Below, piece after piece: positions 38,899 to 46,177 of a stretch of DNA of 46,177 nucleotides; the stretch's first letter is position 1, and each line of letters starts with the position of its first letter. Origin of the DNA: Clostridiaceae bacterium (lineage in GTDB: Bacteria > Bacillota > Clostridia > Saccharofermentanales > DTU023); contig JAAYQX010000019.1 of NCBI GenBank assembly GCA_012519085.1, forward strand, positions 1 through 46,177, read 5' to 3'. The notes beneath the pieces were generated by a model. It saw only the letters and a list, made by a program, of their open reading frames with translations. It searched no databases and had not been told where the DNA came from. The position numbers were made by a program, and so were the translations under genes.

Positions 38899-39875
38899 TT
38901 CTGGAACTTAAAAACTTAAAGAAGTATTTCCCGCTGCCCGGTGGTCAATCTGTTAAGGCCGTTGATGGTGTGAGCCTGAAATTATTTAAGGGCGAAACGC
39001 TAGGTTTGGTCGGAGAGTCAGGTTGCGGTAAGAGCACAATTGCTTACACTGTGGTCGGAATGTACGGTGCCACAGAAGGCGAAATAATCTATAAAGGTAC
39101 GAACCTGGCCCAAAAAGGTTATAAGAGAAATTTGCAGCAAAAGGGTGAAATACAGATCGTTTTTCAGGATCCGGGCTCATCGCTTAATTCCCGACGCAAT
39201 GTGGGGAAAAGTCTGGAGCTCCCTTTGAAGATTCACACCAAGCTGAATAAACAAGAAAGGCAAGACCGGATCGATGAATTATTGGAACTGGTGGGATTGC
39301 CTGTTGATTTTAAGAAGAGAATGCCGAGAAATATCGGGGGCGGCGAGCGTCAGCTGGTATCTGTGGCCAGAGCATTGGGCTCAAATCCGGAATTCATTAT
39401 TCTCGATGAACCAACCTCAGCTCTTGATGTCTCGGTTCAGGCCAAGGTTATCAGCACTTTGATCCATCTGCAAGAGAAATTAGGATTATCCTATCTGTTC
39501 ATTACGCATGATCTCAGTCTGATGCGCAATGTGGCAACCAGAGTCGCTATTCTTTACTTAGGCAGATTATGCGAATTGGCTCCCACAGCTGAATTCTTCC
39601 ACAGGCCGCTGCATCCCTATACGCAGATGTTGCTATCTTCAATTCCTGTAGCTACCGATGAGGAAGAGAAAGTCAAACCGGCACAGATTATTTCGGAAGG
39701 TGAAATCCCTTCGCCGGTCAATGTTCCCAGCGGTTGCACATTCCATACCCGCTGCAGGGATTGTATGGATATCTGTAAAGTTGAGGTTCCGGTGATGATT
39801 GAGATTGAACCGAGTCACTATGTATGTTGCCATAAATTTAAAGAAGGCGAGCCGATAGCTGCGGAGGTAGAATAA
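38886..39875 (+). CDS. Peptide ABC transporter ATP-binding protein (DppF family)
   Basis: GESGCGKSTIAYTVV; variant signature IGGGERQLVSVARAL; FIILDEPTSALD; GCTFHTRCRDCMDIC. Start ATG 38886. Confidence 0.93.
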   Translation: MSEVILELKNLKKYFPLPGGQSVKAVDGVSLKLFKGETLGLVGESGCGKSTIAYTVVGMYGATEGEIIYKGTNLAQKGYKRNLQQKGEIQIVFQDPGSSLNSRRNVGKSLELPLKIHTKLNKQERQDRIDELLELVGLPVDFKKRMPRNIGGGERQLVSVARALGSNPEFIILDEPTSALDVSVQAKVISTLIHLQEKLGLSYLFITHDLSLMRNVATRVAILYLGRLCELAPTAEFFHRPLHPYTQMLLSSIPVATDEEEKVKPAQIISEGEIPSPVNVPSGCTFHTRCRDCMDICKVEVPVMIEIEPSHYVCCHKFKEGEPIAAEVE

Positions 39876-39876
39876 G

Positions 39877-41286
39877 ATGGAAGCGATCTTGAATGAGCTG
39901 ATTGATTCTTACCGTGATGACATCATCAGCATGACCAAAGAGCTAATCGCATTTCCGAGCGTCTTCGCAGAAAGTGAAAACGAACAGGAACCTTTCGGCA
40001 AGCCAATTAATGATGCATTATTGGCGGTGCTTGGCATGGCGGAGGAGATGGGCTTTGCTACCCGGAACTATGAGGGCTATGCGGGTACCGTGCAATGGGG
40101 CGATACGGGCAAACAGATCGGAATTCTTTCCCATATCGATGTGGTGCCAGTCAGTGCAGACTGGTCCTATCCGCCGTTCGAAGGCACTATAGTTGACGGT
40201 GCTCTCTATGGACGTGGCTCGGTCGACGACAAAGGACCCCTGGTAGCAGCACTTTTTGCCATGAAGGCGGTCCGGGACAGCAAATTGCCTGTGAAAAACC
40301 ATGTGCGTCATATCATCGGCGCTGATGAAGAATCCGGTATGCGTTGCTTAAATTATTATCTCCAGCACGAGGAGGCTCCGTGGGGAGGCTTTTCACCGGA
40401 CGCGGAATTCCCTGTCATTCATGCGGAGAAAGGCATTCTCAGATTTGATGTCAAGTCAGAGTGGGAGGCCGCGGATACTCCGGCCGCAGGGATTAAGCTG
40501 CTCGCTGTAAACGGCGGCAGTAAAGTCAATATGGTGCCGGCACAAGCTGTAGCCACTCTGTCTTGTGCGGCCGCAGATTGGCAGCTGATTCAGGGACGGT
40601 TGGAGAAGTATGTGGCCCAAAATAGACTGGAACTGGAATACAAAGATGAGATCTGCACGATTACCGCGACAGGACAAAATGCGCATTCATCTCAGCCCTG
40701 GCAGGGCAAAAATGCGATCAATTATCTGCTGAACTTCCTGGGCACTCTGCCTCTGCAAGATAGTGGCGCTGTGAGCTTCCTGCATAAGATCAGGACATTA
40801 TTTGCCGATGGTTACAGGGGCGAGGCTTTGGGAATTTGCTGCGAGGATAAGCTCTCGGGTATTTTGACTTTGTCGCTGGGCGTGCTGAGGATTGACGATA
40901 AATCCGGCAGCGCCCGTGTAGAGATTAGATATCCCATTCACGCCAGCAGGGAAGTAATCCTACAAACTTTTCAGGTCGCTTGCTTGGAGCAAGAGGTGAC
41001 CCTGGATGTTTATCAGGACAAGGCGCATTTATATATCCCGGTCAAAGACCCTTTAGTTCAAATCCTGACCGGAGTATATCAAGAGGTGACGGGCAGAACG
41101 GAAGAACCCATTGCTATTGGCGGAGCCACCTATTGCCGAGCCATTGAAAACTTCGCGGCCTACGGTCCCGTTTTCCCGGGGCAGGTGGAAATGGCGCATC
41201 AGACAGATGAATATATTATGGTCGATGATTTGATCCTCTCAGCCAAGATCTACGCTCAGGCTCTGTATGCTCTACTAAATTTGTAA
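39877..41286 (+). CDS. pepV: M20-family dipeptidase (PepV-like)
   Basis: ILSHIDVVPVSADWSYPPFEGTIVDGALYGRGSVDDKGPLVAALFAMKAV; GADEESGMRC; FSPDAEFPVIHAEKG. Confidence 0.9.
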   Translation: MEAILNELIDSYRDDIISMTKELIAFPSVFAESENEQEPFGKPINDALLAVLGMAEEMGFATRNYEGYAGTVQWGDTGKQIGILSHIDVVPVSADWSYPPFEGTIVDGALYGRGSVDDKGPLVAALFAMKAVRDSKLPVKNHVRHIIGADEESGMRCLNYYLQHEEAPWGGFSPDAEFPVIHAEKGILRFDVKSEWEAADTPAAGIKLLAVNGGSKVNMVPAQAVATLSCAAADWQLIQGRLEKYVAQNRLELEYKDEICTITATGQNAHSSQPWQGKNAINYLLNFLGTLPLQDSGAVSFLHKIRTLFADGYRGEALGICCEDKLSGILTLSLGVLRIDDKSGSARVEIRYPIHASREVILQTFQVACLEQEVTLDVYQDKAHLYIPVKDPLVQILTGVYQEVTGRTEEPIAIGGATYCRAIENFAAYGPVFPGQVEMAHQTDEYIMVDDLILSAKIYAQALYALLNL

Positions 41287-41322
41287 ATCGTAATTGTTAA
41301 GAAAAAATCTGGAGGTATAAAT

Positions 41323-42390
41323 ATGGAATGGAATCTGGGAATTGAAATGAGAGATGAGTATCGCCGCCTGGAATTGGCTCGTGCCGCCATGAAATTGGTG
41401 CGCGATATTATGCTCTGCAAACCCGGTGAAAATCTGGTCATAACTTATGACACTTGTGTTGATGAGCGTGTCGTGAATGCGCTTGCCAGCGCCGCCTATG
41501 CAACTAATGTGGTGCCAACAGTGGTTTACTATCCGACGGCTGAAGGCTTTTATGCCGAGCCGCCCGCACCGGTAGCGGAGGCCATTGCGGTGGCCGATGT
41601 CTGGATCGAGCTGGCCTATGCCTCTATTATGCACGGTAAGGCCTATCGCCGTGCTGTAGACCAAAACGGTGCCAGATATATCTGCGCTACGGGCATGGAT
41701 ACCCATATGCTGGTAAATTGCATTGGCCGGATTGATGTTGACAAAGTCATTGAACTGGGCGAGTACTTCAAGAAAAAGCTGGAAGAGACAGATGAGATTC
41801 GAGTGACTTCTAAGAACGGAACAGATTTACGCGGCAAGATGGGAGGACGTAAAGTCCGCCACTCCGGCATTAAAGCCACTAAAAAAGGCTATCCCGTCAT
41901 GCTTACCGGTCAGACCAGCTGGTGTCCCGTCGAAGAGACCATAGAGGGCACTCTGGTGTTTGATGGAGCTGTTTTCCCGCCCGATAGTCTGGGAGTCTTA
42001 AAGGAAACGATCGCGATTGAATTCAAGGAGGGCCGGGTTGTCAAGGTCACAGGCGGCAAAGAAGCGGAAATCTTTGATCAATGGCTGCGTTCCTTTAATG
42101 ATCCCAATATGCTGCGCCTGGCGCATTTCTCACAGGGATTCAACCCCGGCGTGAACAAGGTGACAGGGCGCATTGTTGAGGATGAGAGAGTCTTCGGCTG
42201 TATGGAATTTGGCATCGGCAGTCAGGGTATCGCAATAGGCGGTGCCCATTGGAGTGCCGCCTCCCATACTGACGGCGTGATTTTGCGTCCGACTATTATT
42301 CTCGACGGTGTTGTTTTCGAGGAAGACGGTGTGTATATGGATGAGGGTGCACGCAAGTTGTGTGCCGAAATGGGAATCGAAGGTTATTAA
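41323..42390 (+). CDS. M29 aminopeptidase / NicX-like metalloenzyme
   Basis: LARAAMKLVRDIMLCKPGENLVITYDTCVDERVVNALASAA; C-terminal GCMEFGIGSQGIAIGGAHWSAASHTDGVILRPTIILDG metal-site region typical of this superfamily. Confidence 0.65.
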   Translation: MEWNLGIEMRDEYRRLELARAAMKLVRDIMLCKPGENLVITYDTCVDERVVNALASAAYATNVVPTVVYYPTAEGFYAEPPAPVAEAIAVADVWIELAYASIMHGKAYRRAVDQNGARYICATGMDTHMLVNCIGRIDVDKVIELGEYFKKKLEETDEIRVTSKNGTDLRGKMGGRKVRHSGIKATKKGYPVMLTGQTSWCPVEETIEGTLVFDGAVFPPDSLGVLKETIAIEFKEGRVVKVTGGKEAEIFDQWLRSFNDPNMLRLAHFSQGFNPGVNKVTGRIVEDERVFGCMEFGIGSQGIAIGGAHWSAASHTDGVILRPTIILDGVVFEEDGVYMDEGARKLCAEMGIEGY

Positions 42391-42397
42391 AAAGGAT

Positions 42398-42421
42398 GGG
42401 GAGCAAATAGCTCCCCTTTTT
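42398..42421 (+). terminator. Intrinsic terminator between M29-like gene and racemase
   Basis: ggggagc-aaata-gctcccc followed by TTTTT. Confidence 0.85.
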
Positions 42422-42444
42422 AATCTTATCGGGAGGCCAACTAA

Positions 42445-43188
42445 ATGAAAAATCGCATCTTGCATTTAAAGCCCGTGGCATATAGTGATCTCAATGATGA
42501 AATCCTGGCCTATCTGAACAAATATAAGTCGGATAATACCGAGATTGAAATCAGGAATTTGTCCCGCGGTCCGTCACATCTGGAATATTTATACTATCAG
42601 GCGGTTGCAGAGACTGAAATTCTCCGAGAGATCAGACAGGCTGAAAGAGACGGCTTTGACGCGGCAATGATTAGCTGCTTTGATGATCCGGGGCTGTTTA
42701 CCGCTAGGGAGATCAGTCAGAATTTATTAGTTACGGCAGCTGCAGAATCCAGTGTCTATTTAGCCGCCACATTAGGTGATCGTTTTTCGGTGATTGTAGG
42801 CCGGGATAAATGGATTCCACAGATGCGGGATCTGATTGCCCGCTATGGGCTGAAAGATAAACTGGCATCTTTTCGGAGCATTAGCTTAGGGGTTTTGGAA
42901 CTGCATCGCGATAAGCGGGAAACTGCCTCCAGAATCAGGCACGCAATTGAAAACGCCCTTGTTCTGGACAAGGCTGAAGTAATAATCTTGGGTTGTACGA
43001 TGCAGTACGGCTTTTTCGAAATACTGCAAGAGGAATACAAAGTCCCGATTATTGACTCGATGCTGGCTAATCTCAAATATACCGAATACTTGCTGGAGGT
43101 TAAACAGAAAACCGGTTGGACTTTCAGCCGCAGGGGCATGTATGAACGTCCACCCGATAAGGAAATGGCGGATTGGGGCCTGACATAG
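42445..43188 (+). CDS. Asp/Glu (hydantoin) racemase family protein
   Basis: Two expected catalytic-Cys contexts: ISCFDDPGLFTARE and VIILGCTMQYGFFE. Confidence 0.82.
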   Translation: MKNRILHLKPVAYSDLNDEILAYLNKYKSDNTEIEIRNLSRGPSHLEYLYYQAVAETEILREIRQAERDGFDAAMISCFDDPGLFTAREISQNLLVTAAAESSVYLAATLGDRFSVIVGRDKWIPQMRDLIARYGLKDKLASFRSISLGVLELHRDKRETASRIRHAIENALVLDKAEVIILGCTMQYGFFEILQEEYKVPIIDSMLANLKYTEYLLEVKQKTGWTFSRRGMYERPPDKEMADWGLT

Positions 43189-43225
43189 GGTGTCCTGCGG
43201 ATATTCTTTAGATATCCTATACATC

Positions 43226-43324
43226 TTTGTTTTAGCCGAAGGCGCTCGCGAGCTGTACTGCTGACCTGACTGTACTGCAGAGGGGTTATCAGTGCGGTTT
43301 GTGAGCGTCTTCGGCAAAAAAGAA
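43226..43324 (+). ncRNA. Long near-perfect hairpin, candidate structured RNA (strand-asymmetric G.U pairs)
   Basis: 43235-43260 pairs with 43290-43315 in 26 uninterrupted bp (6 G.U), one mismatch, then 6 more bp (2 G.U), 3 bp and a 5-nt loop. No U-tract. Confidence 0.55.
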
Positions 43325-43351
43325 ATTAAGTAGTAGGTTTTGGAAAAGGAT

Positions 43352-43540
43352 TTACGGCTTTAATGATGTTACCGGAACAATAAAAATACCTGTCTCAGGA
43401 TCTTTCATTACTGCTTCACAATATCCCACAATTACACACATAAATGCAGGCTTCTTTTTTACATTAGCGTAAAATTTTGCAAGGCTATTTATAGCATCCT
43501 TAATGCCTCTATAGCTCAGTTTAATCTCGAAAGCTGCGTC
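43352..43540 (-). pseudogene. C-terminal remnant of AAA/DUF4143-type ATPase
   Basis: Hand translation: DAAFEIKLSYRGIKDAINSLAKFYANVKKKPAFMCVIVGYCEAVMKDPETGIFIVPVTSLKP*, with in-frame TGA directly upstream and no N-terminal domain. Confidence 0.6.
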
Positions 43541-43543
43541 TCA

Positions 43544-43603
43544 TTGTGCACTTTTCAAGTATTATGTTGTACACTTTTCAGAAATTCGATTGTGCGATTT
43601 TCT
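43544..43603. repeat. Three direct repeats phased at exactly 23 nt
   Basis: ttgtgcacttttca (43544), ttgtacacttttca (43567), ttgtgcgattttct (43590). Confidence 0.8.
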
Positions 43604-43667
43604 TAGAAAAAAGACAGTCGGCAGAAGGAATTAGTGCTAAGGTTAGAGGGGGAGGTTGGTAGAAGAG

Positions 43668-45704
43668 ATGGGTCTGAATGCAATGGATGGCAGAACCAGG
43701 TTAGAACATTATCCGGATGCGAAGAAGAAAAATTTGCTTATCGGCATCGATATGGGCGGGACCAATATTGATGGTGTCGTGATCGACGATGGGGTGCTGA
43801 TAAAATCGGTTAAGCGGAAGGTTGACCGCAGTGACTTTTTCCGCAGCATTTGGGGCTGTCTGCAGGCATTGCTGCAGGGGGTCGAGAGGGAGCGGATCGG
43901 GCGGATCAATCTGAGCACGACGATTTCTACCAATGCGATTGTTGAGAAGCAGTTGTCCGGCGTGGGCTTGATTTTACAGACCGGACCGGGACTGAAGTGG
44001 GAGTTTGATGAGCTGGAGGATTTTATTACTTATCTGTCCGGCAGTGTTGATCACCGCGGCAGTGTGGTTCAGGGATTGGATCAGGAGGAGTTGGCGGAGA
44101 TTAGGGCTCGCTATGCCGAGCAGCCGCCGGAGGCTCTGGCGGTGGTCACCAAGTTTTCCACCCGCAATCCCGAGCCTGAGTTGCAAATCAGGGATTTCTT
44201 CGCCGGGGAGTTTGAGGATATTACATTGGGACACAGCCTGTCGGGCAAATTGAATTTTCCCCGGCGGGTGCAGACTGCCTATCTGAATGCTGCTGTGGGC
44301 AGGACATTCCGATCTTTTGTGTCCGATCTGCAGCAGGCGCTGGAGCGTGAGCGAATTGCGGCTTCGGTCTATATCCTCAAAGCAGATGGCGGTACAGTCG
44401 ATCTGGCGGGTGCCTCTGCCAGGCCGGTCGAGTCGATCCTGTCGGGACCGGCGGCCAGCTTCATGGGTATGATGGCGTTGCAGAAGAGTGATGTGCGCCG
44501 TGTGGAGCCGGAGGCGAGGTTGGATTCGGGACCTGGGCTGGAGTTGAAATCGGAGCCGGAGCCGGAACCGGAACCGAATGCAGCACAGCCTAGTGCTTAC
44601 TTGGCCGGCACGGCTGCAGCAGCGCAGAGTGCAGAGCCGGAGGGTAAAGGGGATATGGTGTTGATCGATATCGGCGGCACCACGACCGATCTGTTTTTCC
44701 TCGTTGACGGCGTTCCCGTCTTTGAGCCGCAGGGCATTGAGATTGATGGACGCAAAACCCTGGTGCGAGCGATCTTCAGCACTTCGATCGGGCTGGGCGG
44801 CGATAGTCATGTTCGCAGCGAAGGCGGTATTTTGCAGATCGGCCCTCGCCGTCTGGACAATGCTGTGGCCTATGGCGGCAAATATTTGACACCGACTGAT
44901 GCACTGGTTTACCTGGGCGCACTGTCCGGTGACTATCCGGAGCTAAGTAAGGCAGCTTTAGAAGAGTTGGCGGTTTACTGTGAAAACATGTCGGAAAATG
45001 AAAGTAAAGCTGTCGCAAGCAACGGGCAGACAACCCGTTCGGAGTGCAATCCGGGACATGAAAATAGTGAAGAAGCGCAAGGTGATACTCTAGCAGAAGT
45101 TGTGAGACGCAATGGTCAGGCAGCAGAGCGGCTGGCGCGTGAGATTATCGATCTGATGTGCCGGACGATCGCTGAGAAAATACGTGCCACTCTGACTAGG
45201 CTCAATGCCAGTCCTGTTTATACCATTAAGGAACTTTTGACGGATAGAAAGATCCGACCGCAGGCTGTCATGCTCATCGGCGGTCCGGCACAGGCACTGG
45301 CTCCATTTCTGGCTCAGGTGCTGGGTCTGCCGGTCACTGTGCCCCAATCCGCGGAAATCGCCAATGCTATCGGGGCAGCACTGGCCAGACCGACACAGGA
45401 GATTAATCTGCTGGCTGATACGGAGCGGGGCAGATTGTCCATACCTGAGTTAGCGATCTACGAGCCGGTGGGTAAAAATTACAATCTGGCTCAGGCGAAG
45501 CGCAGGGCTTTGACAGAGGTCAAAGGCACAGGTCAGTCGCTGGGTCTGGCTGAGGAGCAGATCGAGGCTGAGGTTGTCGAAGCCAGCAGCTTCAATATGA
45601 TTAGCGGCTGGTATCAAGTGGACAGAAACATCCGGGTCAAAGCTCAGATCAAGCCCGGACTGCTGACCGAGCTGTACCCGGGTCCAGGCTGCGGTGCAGA
45701 TTAA
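43668..45704 (+). CDS. HyuA-type hydantoinase/oxoprolinase (ATP-dependent)
   Basis: LLIGIDMGGTNIDGVVIDDG; INLSTTISTNAIVEKQ; VESILSGPAASFMGMMAL; MVLIDIGGTTTDLFFLVDG. Start could also be TTG 43656. Confidence 0.88.
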   Translation: MGLNAMDGRTRLEHYPDAKKKNLLIGIDMGGTNIDGVVIDDGVLIKSVKRKVDRSDFFRSIWGCLQALLQGVERERIGRINLSTTISTNAIVEKQLSGVGLILQTGPGLKWEFDELEDFITYLSGSVDHRGSVVQGLDQEELAEIRARYAEQPPEALAVVTKFSTRNPEPELQIRDFFAGEFEDITLGHSLSGKLNFPRRVQTAYLNAAVGRTFRSFVSDLQQALERERIAASVYILKADGGTVDLAGASARPVESILSGPAASFMGMMALQKSDVRRVEPEARLDSGPGLELKSEPEPEPEPNAAQPSAYLAGTAAAAQSAEPEGKGDMVLIDIGGTTTDLFFLVDGVPVFEPQGIEIDGRKTLVRAIFSTSIGLGGDSHVRSEGGILQIGPRRLDNAVAYGGKYLTPTDALVYLGALSGDYPELSKAALEELAVYCENMSENESKAVASNGQTTRSECNPGHENSEEAQGDTLAEVVRRNGQAAERLAREIIDLMCRTIAEKIRATLTRLNASPVYTIKELLTDRKIRPQAVMLIGGPAQALAPFLAQVLGLPVTVPQSAEIANAIGAALARPTQEINLLADTERGRLSIPELAIYEPVGKNYNLAQAKRRALTEVKGTGQSLGLAEEQIEAEVVEASSFNMISGWYQVDRNIRVKAQIKPGLLTELYPGPGCGAD

Positions 45705-45723
45705 GTACGAGAGAGTAAAAGCT

Positions 45724-46177
45724 ATGAAAGCAAAGAATAAACTGGGGCTGATTTTGTTTCCGGCCTTCGACTGGGCGATTGCCAAGACACATCCTGAGCG
45801 TGAAGAGCGGCTGCTATATACGCAGGATCAGCTCCTGGAAGAGGGGATCGAGGATATTGACGGGATTACTTTCATCAATCCCGGGATCGCAACGGCACAT
45901 GATGTTAGCAGAGTCCACTTCTGCTATCCGGATGTGGGCAGTGTGGTGACCGAATCGCATTTGATCGCTGCCGGTGGTGTGATGCGGGCGTTTGATGCTG
46001 TATTGGGCGGCGAAATGGACAAGGCTTTTGCGCTGGTCAGGCCGCCCGGCCACCATGCCCAGCGTGTCGTTTATGGCGATCGCGGCTTTTGTATCGTTAA
46101 TATCGAAGCAGTCGGTCTGGAGTATGCCCGCCATAAGTACGGCGACCGGAGAGTAGCAATCGTTGATACGGACTGTC
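45724..46177 (+). CDS. Histone deacetylase-like (acetoin utilisation/APAH family) amidohydrolase, truncated by window end
   Basis: Hand translation: MKAKNKLGLILFPAFDWAIAKTHPEREERLLYTQDQL...LVRPPGHHAQRVVYGDRGFCIVNIEAVGLEYARHKYGDRRVAIVDTDC; RPPGHHA motif. Not in ORF track. Confidence 0.85.
   Translation, partial: MKAKNKLGLILFPAFDWAIAKTHPEREERLLYTQDQLLEEGIEDIDGITFINPGIATAHDVSRVHFCYPDVGSVVTESHLIAAGGVMRAFDAVLGGEMDKAFALVRPPGHHAQRVVYGDRGFCIVNIEAVGLEYARHKYGDRRVAIVDTDC

Noticed and set aside
42886-43317. 143-aa minus ORF spanning the long hairpin
   Set aside because: Mostly antisense to the racemase; no family resemblance, no RBS seen.
43235-43320. Long hairpin as an intrinsic terminator of the racemase gene
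   Set aside because: Followed by A-run rather than U-tract on the + strand, and no U-tract on the minus strand.
43974-44810. 278-aa minus-strand ORF, R/H/Q-rich
   Set aside because: Antisense shadow of HyuA; low-complexity composition from mirrored codons.
1-46177. CRISPR array, tRNA genes, prophage or complete IS element
   Set aside because: No regularly spaced >20-nt repeats with unique spacers, no tRNA cloverleaf recognised, no phage structural or intact transposase genes found; only the three 23-nt-phased short repeats.

Overview
This window reads as chromosomal DNA of a Firmicutes/Clostridia-like bacterium (inferred from gene content; no species call). It opens with the 3' end of a 23S rRNA, a 5S rRNA and a terminator. 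Next come a small 2[4Fe-4S] ferredoxin (minus strand, missing from the ORF track), a hisE-like/nadE/zupT operon, threonine aldolase, trkA-trkH and an RDD membrane protein. A first peptide ABC operon (permeases, ATPases, then SBP, followed by a cyclophilin) sits behind a long AT-rich leader. The minus strand then carries a heterodimeric ABC exporter, DUF2007, proS, purC and a lipoprotein serpin. After these come an M24 peptidase, sbcDC, and an SPT/SerC-like aminotransferase-serA-DUF1015 operon. The right-hand ~13 kb is an accessory catabolic locus: LysR, a second peptide ABC transporter, PepV-like M20 dipeptidase, M29/NicX-like metalloenzyme, Asp/Glu (hydantoin) racemase, HyuA-type hydantoinase/oxoprolinase, and a truncated class-II HDAC-like amidohydrolase. 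The observations most worth following up are: (1) that locus as a candidate uptake/processing pathway for D-, cyclic or modified peptides; (2) a ~81-99 nt near-perfect hairpin at 43226-43324 whose eight G.U pairs are all valid only on the + strand; (3) three 23-nt-phased repeats abutting a truncated AAA/DUF4143-type ATPase remnant at 43352-43603; (4) a lipid-anchored serpin with an Ala-Ala predicted scissile bond; (5) a leader region with a candidate uORF upstream of the first peptide transporter.
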